IMG/VR virus record: IMGVR_UViG_3300006793_004190
Span: 1-46,895 of that record
Source: a virus
DNA length: 46,895 bases
Reading direction: 5' to 3' (one strand)
Both the position numbers and the translations under genes were made by a program. Numbering within the stretch: position 1 is the stretch's first letter; each line of letters starts with the position of its first letter. Below the pieces are notes generated by a model that saw only the letters and a list, made by a program, of their open reading frames with translations, made no database searches and was not told the DNA's origin. Positions 38,008 through 45,667 of the stretch are shown here, piece by piece.

Positions 38008-38562
38008 CTATCCTATCTTGTCACATATCAAGTTAATGTGCACTACACAAGCCACTGCATAACTGATAGCATGTGCTTTTTTAAAGTAGTATTCATTACT
38101 AGTTGGCTTTAGCCAAACTTCTTGATTTATTTTTTCCCAACTTTGATTTGCTAAATGCCGCTTGGCAGGCCTTATAATTGCAAGGGTAGCAGCCAATTGT
38201 TCTACACTTGTGGGCTTCAATTGTTGCAATAGTTTATCGTGTCCTGATAGATGAAAAACTTTGTCTACGAAGTCTTTGTGCTCTAATAGTTGCCACATTG
38301 GCTCTTTATTCATTAGTTGGATAAGATGTTCGTCATCTCTTATATCTTTATATATGCTAACATTAAGTATATCTAACTTAAAGTAACCAGTTTCGTCAGC
38401 TTCTTTATGGTCTATTGTGCAGTATCCATTTAATGGATCAACTGGTACACGGTGTGTATATACACCAGTGTTGTGCTTCTTCTTTTTAATTCTTGCTGGC
38501 ACATGGTGTAATAAATTAAGTGCTTTTTGTCTATCAGCAAAGTCTAAATCAATATCTGGCAT
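38008..38562 (-). CDS. Miniature DnaE-like (Pol III alpha, C-family) protein
   Basis: 184 aa. MPDIDLDFADRQKAL at the start matches the C-family catalytic PDxDxDF (D5, D7), GYFKLDIL holds the third palm Asp (D64) as in GxxKxDFLG, QLKPTSVEQLAATLAIIRPA matches KPxxFxDLxAxxALxRPG, and FKKAHAISYAV matches FxKSHAxxYA. The PHP domain, most of the palm insertions and the C-terminal domains are missing, so it is about one sixth of DnaE. It may be a tiny polymerase/terminal transferase or a clamp or tau decoy. Confidence 0.8.
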   Translation of the reverse strand: MPDIDLDFADRQKALNLLHHVPARIKKKKHNTGVYTHRVPVDPLNGYCTIDHKEADETGYFKLDILNVSIYKDIRDDEHLIQLMNKEPMWQLLEHKDFVDKVFHLSGHDKLLQQLKPTSVEQLAATLAIIRPAKRHLANQSWEKINQEVWLKPTSNEYYFKKAHAISYAVACVVHINLICDKIG

Positions 38563-38565
38563 GCG

Positions 38566-38856
38566 TTATCCTATCCAAAATAATTGCACCATAGCAATGC
38601 TGTTCATAATCACAAACCATACTGTTAGCACAATAGCAAAGCCTGCACGTCTAATCCATGTACTGATCACACCAAGTATACTGCCTACCAAGTACATAGG
38701 AATAAAAATCTTAGTTGCTGGATCCAATACTGTGTATGTTAATACTGCACTAGCACCTATTAGCATTACAGCTTCAATTAGTTCGCAGTAAAATGCAAAC
38801 GGAGATAGTCTATAACTATCTTTAAAAAACTTCATTACTCCGTTATATAATTTCAT
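38566..38856 (-). CDS. Small membrane protein (96 aa)
   Basis: Start MKLYNGVMKFFKD (38856) with GGAG 9 nt upstream; Met five codons earlier is the alternative. Three hydrophobic segments (FAFYCELIEAVMLIGASAVL, FIPMYLVGSILGVIS, FAIVLTVWFVIMNSIAMVQL). No family recognised. Confidence 0.7.
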   Translation of the reverse strand: MKLYNGVMKFFKDSYRLSPFAFYCELIEAVMLIGASAVLTYTVLDPATKIFIPMYLVGSILGVISTWIRRAGFAIVLTVWFVIMNSIAMVQLFWIG

Positions 38857-39505
38857 CCTTGCTTTCTCCATCTATTATTTCTCTAACCCAATCTACATCA
38901 TGTGGATTTTGTTCAATTTTTTTACCCCAGTATCCAGCATCAACACTATTTGCTATTCTTGCAAAACATTCATCTGGCATATTACTCAATGCTCTTTGTG
39001 CACGTTTACTGCCCAATAGTATCCAGGGAGATATTTTACCACTCTCAACCCAGTCTGCAATTAAGTAACCACTTGCCATTTCCCAGAACAACTGAAAGTA
39101 AGACGTCTTACCTGCCTGTTCTACAAAACGTTCTAGTGCTCTATCTACTGTTTCTTTCTTTAAGTGATCTCTAACAAACAACATATACATGCTGTCTGTT
39201 GCCCAATCTTTGAGCTTTGCTTGTTTGCGTATTAGCCAACGTGTATATGCTTCACTGTCAATAACGTTGGAGTTTATACAATAACTGCCATACTTTACAA
39301 ATGCACTAAAATACTGACTATCTACAAATTGCTGATATGTCTTGGGCTTGCTTTGCATACCCAAACGATAAAACAAATCATATGCACCAAAGCCATGTAG
39401 TGTTTCTGGAAAGTCTTTTTGTAACCAACGTCTTTTCTTTTCACAAATATGTGACATAAGTGTGCTTTCACGTTTAAAAACTTTGCCACAATAGTCACAC
39501 TTCAT
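38843..39505 (-). CDS. Zinc-finger protein (220 aa)
   Basis: N-terminal CDYCGKVFKRESTLMSHIC is a C2HC/C2H2-type finger. The rest is helical and Trp/Tyr-rich (SKPKTYQQFVDSQYFSAFVK, SYFQLFWEMASGYLIADWV). It lies in the replication/recombination block between the mini-DnaE and UvsW genes and overlaps neighbours by 4-14 nt. Such proteins recur in marine T4-like phages; role unknown. Confidence 0.75.
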   Translation of the reverse strand: MKCDYCGKVFKRESTLMSHICEKKRRWLQKDFPETLHGFGAYDLFYRLGMQSKPKTYQQFVDSQYFSAFVKYGSYCINSNVIDSEAYTRWLIRKQAKLKDWATDSMYMLFVRDHLKKETVDRALERFVEQAGKTSYFQLFWEMASGYLIADWVESGKISPWILLGSKRAQRALSNMPDECFARIANSVDAGYWGKKIEQNPHDVDWVREIIDGESKDEII

Positions 39506-39984
39506 TTTAACAACTCTTTAATTTCTTTGGGCTTCATACCTTGCTGTTCCATCATGTCTTTCCAAACACCTTTATCAGTTGTGTTCTGAATTATATCAAG
39601 CTCATCATTATTGTATTGTGGATACTGATCTGCTAGCCACGCTCCTAGTTTATTCTTTTTGTCTCTTTTGCCAGGCGGTATCCATTCATGATACTGTGAC
39701 TTACCAGCACCAGCAAGTTGTAATAACTGATGCTGTAGTTGTGGATGATGCCTTAGTGTATTGAAATGTAAATTTGTAAATTCATTAACCAACATCAAAT
39801 ATTGTGCCGCATTGCCGCCTTTAACACTGCTTGCCCAACGCATTTGTGTCCACATACTTTTGCTCATGGTCTCAGCTTCTTCTTCAGTTAGATCAGCCCA
39901 CCATGTTCTATCTCTAGTATCCAGCACCCGCATTTCATTTTTAATGTTTAGTTTATCAGTCAATTGAGATTTCTTCTTCTTCAT
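39502..39984 (-). CDS. Hypothetical helical protein (160 aa)
   Basis: Start MKKKKSQLTDKLNIK (39984) is preferred because upstream frame overlaps another coding frame; Met11-12 codons earlier are alternatives. Rich in Trp/Gln (WWADLTEEEAETMSKSMWTQ, HHPQLQHQLLQL). Overlaps the 3' end of the 54-aa gene by 29 nt. Function unknown. Confidence 0.65.
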   Translation of the reverse strand: MKKKKSQLTDKLNIKNEMRVLDTRDRTWWADLTEEEAETMSKSMWTQMRWASSVKGGNAAQYLMLVNEFTNLHFNTLRHHPQLQHQLLQLAGAGKSQYHEWIPPGKRDKKNKLGAWLADQYPQYNNDELDIIQNTTDKGVWKDMMEQQGMKPKEIKELLK

Positions 39985-40120
39985 ACTGTACAAATAATTT
40001 AAGTGTACGCTCATCATCCTGAAGTTGTAGCTCTACATTATTAACGTCCCATTTAGTATAAGCACGACCTTTATTGTCAATTACTTCAACTCGGGTTACT
40101 TTCGAAAAATCTATTACCAT
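39956..40120 (-). CDS. Small hypothetical protein (54 aa)
   Basis: MVIDFSKVTRVEVIDNKGRA, then WDVNNVELQLQDDERTLKLF and an acidic end (YEEEEISID). Its ATG overlaps the stop of the preceding membrane-protein gene (ATGGTAA) and AAGGAC lies upstream. It fills an otherwise empty gap of about 100 nt and has a coding-like composition (beta-strands, acidic tail). Confidence 0.7.
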   Translation of the reverse strand: MVIDFSKVTRVEVIDNKGRAYTKWDVNNVELQLQDDERTLKLFVQYEEEEISID

Positions 40121-40323
40121 ATTTCAAGTGTCCTTCCATTACCTGCTATAATAGCACAACATGTTATAATATGCAAGACAATCCAGAAAGTTCTGAATGC
40201 CAATGCACGTTTAACATCTGTTTGTGTGATAGGCAAAAACTCAGGCTTGTCTTCATCAGTAACACCAATTGGCATACCTACAGTTCTAGCCCATGTTTTT
40301 AACCAACGTCTTTGTCCGCTCAT
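40114..40323 (-). CDS. Small membrane protein (69 aa)
   Basis: Start MSGQRRWLKTWARTVG (40323), directly after the stop of the upstream gene; Met five codons earlier is the alternative. Conserved-looking cytosolic part (GVTDEDKPEFLPITQTDVKR) and one membrane helix (FRTFWIVLHIITCCAIIAG). The same arrangement is familiar from marine T4-like phages near uvsW. Confidence 0.7.
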   Translation of the reverse strand: MSGQRRWLKTWARTVGMPIGVTDEDKPEFLPITQTDVKRALAFRTFWIVLHIITCCAIIAGNGRTLEIW

Positions 40324-40324
40324 C

Positions 40325-40825
40325 TTACCACAAATCATCCGTGTCTAATACATCTGGTATCTTGTTTGTTTCTTTAACAAAATATGCACACTTTGGTTTT
40401 GGACCTTCTTCAAGTGGTACACATAATATATGTCCATATTTAAGTTTAGGGAAATACCATTTCATATCCTGATAGATATTTACTATCTCTACTTCTGTAA
40501 ACTCTGGCATAAAGCCGTTAATTGGATTAATAATAAATGCTTTAAATCCACGATCGTTTAAACTTGTAATTGGTAATACTTCTGGATCTCCCACCATGGG
40601 ATCACAGACTACCAAGTGCCAATCAAGTGGTACACTTACAGTATACTTTCCAATTTTTAATACTGCTGCTGGACAACTAAAACTTTCCAAGAATACCAGT
40701 GGTACAAATATATAATCTGCGTTGTCTTTATCACTGTAATCTAATACGCAATAGCGTATGTCTTGAATCTCATCTGGAACAAAATCTAAATCATATGCTT
40801 CATTTTCTACTGTTAATACTTTCAT
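40325..40825 (-). CDS. Hypothetical protein (166 aa)
   Basis: MKVLTVENEAYDLDFVPDEI..., strand-rich with four to five Cys and CVPLEEGPKPKCAYFVKETN. It follows uvsW with a 4-nt overlap and is probably expressed with it. Recurrent in marine T4-like phages; role unknown. Confidence 0.7.
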   Translation of the reverse strand: MKVLTVENEAYDLDFVPDEIQDIRYCVLDYSDKDNADYIFVPLVFLESFSCPAAVLKIGKYTVSVPLDWHLVVCDPMVGDPEVLPITSLNDRGFKAFIINPINGFMPEFTEVEIVNIYQDMKWYFPKLKYGHILCVPLEEGPKPKCAYFVKETNKIPDVLDTDDLW

Positions 40826-42276
40826 TTGTAATTTACCTTTTCTACCTTAAAGGGGTAGTTTGCTTCTTTATAAAATCGCTTTCGTTCAGTTAAGTGGCGT
40901 TTACTGAACTTAGCACTACTCGTTACATCCCATATTTGTACACTATCTTTGTCTTGTGCTTTACGTATTCCACGTCCAATACTTTGGATAACCCTTACAA
41001 AGGATTTGCCAGGCTCCAGGAGAACCAAGTTAAAAATACGAGGAATGTTAATACCCACGGCAGCCACACCATAGGTTGCAACGATAACCTTGTTATTTGC
41101 TTCACTAATTTCGTCATACTCTTCCTTTCGGTCTTTTGTTTTCATACTGCCGCTAATAAACACAGTGTCTCCACCAAGTCGTTCCAGTAGCCCTTCGCCT
41201 GCTTTAATACGATCTACTAGCACTAGTGTATTGCCAGTTTCTGCTAAATTTGCAATTACGTCTCCCAAGTAATCTAAACGATTTTTATCAGTTGTCAAGT
41301 ATGTTAACTCACTCTGATAATTGCCGTAATTGACATCATCTTGTAACTGTAAGATATTAACATCACACTGTGCTAGTACACCCTGCTCTTGTAGTTCGCT
41401 TGCCGCCAACTGATGTACAACTTCACCTAAACTTACTTCTAAACTTAAACGTTCATGATCTGCTTTGGGTATTGTGCCTGTTAGTCCCCAACGAATAGGA
41501 ACATTACGGAAAGGACCTGTAAGTAATTTCTTTAGTACATCTGCTTTGGCTTGGTGTACTTCGTCTACCATAACGCATACTACATCTTCTGCAAATTCGT
41601 CCAGTCCCCAGTCTTGCTCGCCATCACGGAAACGTTTTTCCATGATGTTTAAACTTTGCCATGTACATATAGTATGTGTTTTACCAAACTCTTTTCTATC
41701 ACCAAAGTATACGCCAACATCAAGACCCAAGTTAATGTAGTCTGCTTCTGTTTGTGTTACTAAGTCTTTGTTTGGTACAATAACAATACTACGCCCATAT
41801 GGTTCTATTAGATTACTAAGTGCGGCAGTCATTAATGTCTTGCCTGCACCAGTGGCAATTTCCTGAATACTTTGTGTATTGTTAATAAATTTATTAATGA
41901 TGTCTACTTGATAATCACGCAACACTACAGGCTCACCTGCGGCTGGATGTTTATCTGGCCATACTCGATCACTGAAATGATCTTCAGTTATTTCTGAAAA
42001 CTTTAAGTCCCATGTATTGCGGTTATCTTGTAGCTCAACATCGTAATTTTGTTCCTGCAAAATAGGCAGTACATGGTTGAGAGCATTAACAAATGTATTA
42101 CCGCCCATAGTAAAATACCCAACGCAACCATCCCATCTTCCTAGTTTATAGGCAGGTACATGTCTTGCATAGGGTAAAAAGAACTTTAACTTTTGTTCAC
42201 ATTTTCGACGAGTTTGTAAATCGAGACCTTCAACTTTACAATTAACCTCATCTTTAAGAATAATTTTACATTTCAT
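40822..42276 (-). CDS. uvsW: UvsW-like SF2 DNA helicase
   Basis: 484 aa. Motif I ATGAGKT, motif II VDEVH, motif III LTGTIP, motif V VATYGVAAVGINIP and motif VI QSIGRGIRKA are in order, with an N-terminal DNA-binding region (RYARHVPAYKLGRWDGCVGY-like). UvsW unwinds R-loops and branched DNA and helps switch T4 from origin- to recombination-dependent replication. The promoter places +1 on the A of the ATG. Confidence 0.92.
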   Translation of the reverse strand: MKCKIILKDEVNCKVEGLDLQTRRKCEQKLKFFLPYARHVPAYKLGRWDGCVGYFTMGGNTFVNALNHVLPILQEQNYDVELQDNRNTWDLKFSEITEDHFSDRVWPDKHPAAGEPVVLRDYQVDIINKFINNTQSIQEIATGAGKTLMTAALSNLIEPYGRSIVIVPNKDLVTQTEADYINLGLDVGVYFGDRKEFGKTHTICTWQSLNIMEKRFRDGEQDWGLDEFAEDVVCVMVDEVHQAKADVLKKLLTGPFRNVPIRWGLTGTIPKADHERLSLEVSLGEVVHQLAASELQEQGVLAQCDVNILQLQDDVNYGNYQSELTYLTTDKNRLDYLGDVIANLAETGNTLVLVDRIKAGEGLLERLGGDTVFISGSMKTKDRKEEYDEISEANNKVIVATYGVAAVGINIPRIFNLVLLEPGKSFVRVIQSIGRGIRKAQDKDSVQIWDVTSSAKFSKRHLTERKRFYKEANYPFKVEKVNYK

Positions 42277-42282
42277 ATTAGT

Positions 42283-42311
42283 ATAGTATACTATCTTTCC
42301 GAGGTTGTCAA
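42283..42311 (-). promoter_or_regulatory. Sigma70-type promoter giving a leaderless uvsW mRNA
   Basis: TTGACA (42311-42306), 17-nt spacer, TACTAT (42288-42283). Seven nt past the -10 is 42276, the A of the start codon. Confidence 0.75.
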
Positions 42312-42319
42312 TGATACTT

Positions 42320-42357
42320 ATAAAAATAAGGGCTCAGTAAGATGTCTTACCGAGCCC
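42320..42357 (-). terminator. Intrinsic terminator after the AAA ATPase gene
   Basis: GGGCTC-x-GTAAGA/TCTTAC-x-GAGCCC stem followed by TTATTTTTAT on the minus strand. Confidence 0.85.
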
Positions 42358-42366
42358 CCAGGTTTT

Positions 42367-42418
42367 GTGTAGTGGCGTGAGTGAGAGTGACGCAGACAGA
42401 GGAGGTCCACCACTACAC
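42367..42418 (-). ncRNA. Structured 3' RNA element before the terminator
   Basis: GTGTAGTGG/CCACTACAC (9 bp, 42410-42418/42367-42375) closes a purine/pyrimidine-biased 34-nt interior with a short CGT/ACG stem. It sits between the AAA gene stop and its terminator and could be a stable 3' fragment or small RNA. Confidence 0.4.
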
Positions 42419-42426
42419 CGTCTATA

Positions 42427-43434
42427 TTAGGAACGCCGCATACAAGTCATTTCTACGTAGCGTTTCCATTTATCACCGTTCATCTTCTTGAGATCGGCAA
42501 TCTTTAAAACCATACGCAAGCTCATTTCACGTAGCTTGTTACGGTTTTCGTGAATATAACCTAGTAAATCTTCTTGTTGAGCTTTATCAAAGTTATATTC
42601 GTTTAGCATACCGTCACTGACGATCTGCTTACAACGCAACCATTTTTCGTGCATTGTATCCAGTGTAAGGTCCAAATAGTGACACCGTGACATAATAGCG
42701 TCTAGGTGATCTTTAATCTTACCACGTGTCTTTTCAAACTTGAGGTTAGTAATAAAGATAATTGAACCTTTAAACTCGAATTTGTCTGGAATGCCTTCGT
42801 TGTGAAGCACACGGCTTTCACTACGCCAGCTCAGGAACCGCTTTGGGCTACTGTCTAGTGCTGCTTTAAGCAAGTTAAGTGATGTCTCATCGTACAATAC
42901 ACTATCACAGTCATCTAGTACAAGCACACTGCCTTCGTTAGCATACTCAAATAGTAGCTTGTACAAACCAATGGCACTTGCGGCACCTTTTTCCATTCCA
43001 TATTTGCGTCCAGTACCTGTGGTACCTCCGCCCATTTTGTTCATCATTTCCGCTTCATTCATTACCTTCTCTACACCGTAGGATTTACCTACACCTGGAG
43101 GACCAGTAACAACCATACCACGGACAACACCATCACATGATGCGTATGTCATATCTTCTAATACTTGAAAACGTTCACGCAAACGTTCAATTATTTGATC
43201 ATCTGTTTCAGTTTTTTCTGGTGCTTCTACTTCACCATTTGACATAAACGAGAAACAACCTTTCCCTTTTACGTTAATACGAACATTACGATCTGGCATA
43301 TCACTATGCTCTTTGCCACACACTGTAATATAAGGGCCGCTTGCGCCTTCCTTAAATTCTTTAGTCATTTTAAAGACTTTATCTGTTACTGGCATATTTC
43401 GGTATGTTCCGTTATGTACTATCACTTGTTGCAT
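42427..43434 (-). CDS. AAA ATPase
   Basis: 335 aa. Walker A VVTGPPGVGKSYG, Walker B GSVLVLDDCDSVL, sensor-1 IIFITNLKFEK and a downstream Arg (SRCHYLDL). The first 80 residues (YITVCGKEHSD, VRINVKGKGCFSFM) are a separate beta domain. Such single-AAA proteins are common in marine myoviruses, without known substrate. It has GAGGAGTGAG as SD, a sigma70 promoter and its own terminator. Confidence 0.85.
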   Translation of the reverse strand: MQQVIVHNGTYRNMPVTDKVFKMTKEFKEGASGPYITVCGKEHSDMPDRNVRINVKGKGCFSFMSNGEVEAPEKTETDDQIIERLRERFQVLEDMTYASCDGVVRGMVVTGPPGVGKSYGVEKVMNEAEMMNKMGGGTTGTGRKYGMEKGAASAIGLYKLLFEYANEGSVLVLDDCDSVLYDETSLNLLKAALDSSPKRFLSWRSESRVLHNEGIPDKFEFKGSIIFITNLKFEKTRGKIKDHLDAIMSRCHYLDLTLDTMHEKWLRCKQIVSDGMLNEYNFDKAQQEDLLGYIHENRNKLREMSLRMVLKIADLKKMNGDKWKRYVEMTCMRRS

Positions 43435-43469
43435 CGGTTCTCACTCCTCTATTAACAACTTATATATAC

Positions 43470-43497
43470 ATTTTAACATCATCGTTCAAGATGTCAA
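43470..43497 (-). promoter_or_regulatory. Sigma70-type promoter of the AAA gene
   Basis: TTGACA (43497-43492), 16-nt spacer, TAAAAT (43475-43470). The -35 lies inside the 3' end of the upstream gene. Confidence 0.7.
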
Positions 43498-44189
43498 GTA
43501 CTTTCTTCTACTCTTACGTAATTAATTACAGTTTCTTTGCAGTTGGAAAACTTACTAATGTCATGTTGTTTAACTTTACCAGTAAGCATAACGTTACGGC
43601 CTTCAAGCAATCCTGCAATATCAGGCTCTTTACTAAAGAAGAACTTCACAATGTTTTCATCTTTATCAACACAAGTTACCAAGTGAATACCATATTTGGC
43701 GATAAACTTTACATCACGTACATATACACCAAAACGTAGACGCTCACCACGTTTACCGATAAATTCACTTTTATCACGTAGATTGTCAAACCAATCGTCT
43801 AGGTCATCACGTTTTTTGCTAATACGCAAACTGTTGGGTAAACTAGCAATAACACTAATTCCAAAACTATTAGTTTCGTCATTACCAATTGATTTCATGA
43901 CGCCATCTTCAAAACTGTTAAGTGTACCCATGAGCTTCTTTGCTACTAGTGTACCCTTAAAGTATTCACGAATTTCAGCGGCACGTTCTTTTTGCTTGTT
44001 GGTAATTTTTGGCATCTTTTCTGTGCCATTCATATAATGGAATATCGCAGTTTTATTATCTTTGGTTTCTTTACCACGATCACTGTCGTAAAAGCCAAAA
44101 CCGCTTTTAATAAAACCTTGCTGATCATCAACATATACAGACAATGACAAGGCTTGCTCTACATTATAAACTGTTTCTGACTTTTTCAT
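43494..44189 (-). CDS. Hypothetical protein, possible OB-fold (231 aa)
   Basis: N-terminal helical/acidic part, then a Lys-rich beta region (GERLRFGVYVRDVKFIAKYG, NVMLTGKVKQHDISKFSNCK) suggestive of an OB-fold, ending VRVEEST. Linked to the 69-aa gene by a 4-nt overlap. Could bind nucleic acid; no family assigned. Confidence 0.65.
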   Translation of the reverse strand: MKKSETVYNVEQALSLSVYVDDQQGFIKSGFGFYDSDRGKETKDNKTAIFHYMNGTEKMPKITNKQKERAAEIREYFKGTLVAKKLMGTLNSFEDGVMKSIGNDETNSFGISVIASLPNSLRISKKRDDLDDWFDNLRDKSEFIGKRGERLRFGVYVRDVKFIAKYGIHLVTCVDKDENIVKFFFSKEPDIAGLLEGRNVMLTGKVKQHDISKFSNCKETVINYVRVEEST

Positions 44190-44395
44190 ACTGACGACTT
44201 CCCACCAAATTTACGAATACGTTCGTTAGCTTCTTCTTGCTTCCATTCAGCAACTTTATCCCAAGCACGACAGCTGGCCCAGTTGCCACTGTTTGACATT
44301 TTTGCGATCATACGGTGAGCTTCTTTCATTGTCAGTCCTGACTGATAAAAGTAATCTTTTTTCTCACCGAAATTTCTTGCTTCAATTGCCCACAT
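44186..44395 (-). CDS. Small hypothetical protein (69 aa)
   Basis: MWAIEARNFGEKKDYFYQSG..., helical with many aromatic and Lys residues (HRMIAKMSNSGNWASCRAWD), ending FGGKSSV. Second gene of the 44681 unit. Confidence 0.65.
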   Translation of the reverse strand: MWAIEARNFGEKKDYFYQSGLTMKEAHRMIAKMSNSGNWASCRAWDKVAEWKQEEANERIRKFGGKSSV

Positions 44396-44396
44396 A

Positions 44397-44681
44397 TTAG
44401 GCTCCTATGCTAAGTGGTGTTAACATTGATGCAGTAACTTTCCACTGTGTATTACTATTATTGTCTAGTACAACAACTGTCTTTTGGTTAACTTTTGTAA
44501 CACGACCTGTTACTGTAGCATTACGGCGTCCTGTAAATGATACAATGTCACCTACCATAAACGAACGTGATGCTTGACGAGCAAGATATGTTTGACGCAG
44601 TTTAACTGCTGCAATAATCTGATTTAATTCATCACGGTCACTGTTTTGAATTGCTTGAATTGCTGTGTTTAACATTACCAT
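44397..44681 (-). CDS. KOW-like small protein (94 aa)
   Basis: A helical N-terminus (QAIQNSDRDELNQIIAAVKL) is followed by a beta-barrel segment, MVGDIVSFTGRRNATVTGRV then VNQKTVVVLDNN, reminiscent of KOW/Tudor-like RNA- or DNA-binding modules. AGGAA SD behind a sigma70 promoter. Recurrent in marine T4-like phages; function unknown. Confidence 0.7.
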   Translation of the reverse strand: MVMLNTAIQAIQNSDRDELNQIIAAVKLRQTYLARQASRSFMVGDIVSFTGRRNATVTGRVTKVNQKTVVVLDNNSNTQWKVTASMLTPLSIGA

Positions 44682-44716
44682 TTTGTATTCCTCGCTTTTG
44701 TTTAACTTATGCCATT

Positions 44717-44745
44717 ATTTTAGCAGTTCTAGAATAGTAAGTCAA
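44717..44745 (-). promoter_or_regulatory. Sigma70-type promoter
   Basis: TTGACT (44745-44740), 17-nt spacer with a TTCTAGAA palindrome, TAAAAT (44722-44717). Downstream leader AAGTTAAACAAAA resembles those after the two operator promoters. Confidence 0.75.
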
Positions 44746-44795
44746 CAGAAAACAGAAGAAAAGTTTCTAATGTTTTCAATAGGTTATAAAATAGT
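44746..44795 (-). repeat. Spacer paralogous to the one at 14.7 kb
   Basis: GTTTTCAATAGGTTATAA at 44772-44789 is identical to 14771-14788, with similar flanks (a CAGAAAA...GTTTC element on one side, TTTAAATT on the other). Confidence 0.7.
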
Positions 44796-45452
44796 TTAAA
44801 TTATTTGTATTTTTTCATGCCCAACATGAGCTCTTGGATTTACATATATGTCAATATCTGCGTCTTTAGCGTCTAAACACCAAGCGACATCTTCACTACA
44901 CATATCGTAATACTCGCCAACTTTCATACGTTTAGGGGCAAACCAAGGATACTTCATCTTTTCAAACACACCTTGTTTGATTAGTACCCAACCAAATCCA
45001 ATGTAGTCTGCTTTAAACTCGAACTTGCGTTGTGACATCGCCTGGCCACTAATAAACTCATATGTACCGTGTTCTTGAAAGTATTCACTATCCATTTTTT
45101 CAACTACTGGAGTACTACCGCCAGGTTGTTGATACCAACCACTTGCTACATCACAATCCATGTTTACTAACTGGTCAAATTCCTGATTACTGAATACAAT
45201 ATCGCTATCAATCCACATCATATAATCGTATGGCTGACCACCAAATGGCTCTTGATCTGGTCCACGAGTTACATCTGCTCCTGCTACTTTACAACGAGCA
45301 AAGTTTACCATACTACTATACTGTTGACTAACAATAGCTTGACCGCCTTGTCTATTAATATGGAATACTAACTCTAATAAACTTGTCATAAACTTACCGC
45401 TGTAAGTATTACCTGGCAAGCATAGTATAATAGTTTTACCTTTAAGGCTCAT
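44796..45452 (-). CDS. Glycosyltransferase, GT-A type
   Basis: 218 aa. DYMMWIDSDIVFS carries the D82-x-D84 metal/nucleotide-sugar motif, QQYSSMVNFARCK precedes it, and FIGFGWVLIKQGVFEKMKYP and HVGHEKI fit a GT-A fold. Substrate unknown; phage GTs modify DNA, capsid or host surface. Overlaps the 71-aa gene by 4 nt. Confidence 0.8.
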   Translation of the reverse strand: MSLKGKTIILCLPGNTYSGKFMTSLLELVFHINRQGGQAIVSQQYSSMVNFARCKVAGADVTRGPDQEPFGGQPYDYMMWIDSDIVFSNQEFDQLVNMDCDVASGWYQQPGGSTPVVEKMDSEYFQEHGTYEFISGQAMSQRKFEFKADYIGFGWVLIKQGVFEKMKYPWFAPKRMKVGEYYDMCSEDVAWCLDAKDADIDIYVNPRAHVGHEKIQII

Positions 45453-45664
45453 AATGCACTACTGTATTGTTTGATTGTATCTCTGGTGAGAATACCATTT
45501 ATCCAATTGGATGCAGCATCTTTGACATAGCTAATGTGCTTGTTTGGATATTCGATACCACCTACCCATTTATCGTTCTCATAAAATGCTACACTAAACA
45601 CTTCGTCTTGTAGCATAATTACACTGAGCTTTTCTTCTTTAGTATACGATTCGATCACATTCAT
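45449..45664 (-). CDS. Small hypothetical protein (71 aa)
   Basis: MNVIESYTKEEKLSVIMLQD..., strand-rich (EVFSVAFYENDKWVGGIEYP). Sits between the glycosyltransferase and the 272-aa gene. No family recognised. Confidence 0.65.
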   Translation of the reverse strand: MNVIESYTKEEKLSVIMLQDEVFSVAFYENDKWVGGIEYPNKHISYVKDAASNWINGILTRDTIKQYSSAL

Positions 45665-45667
45665 TTA

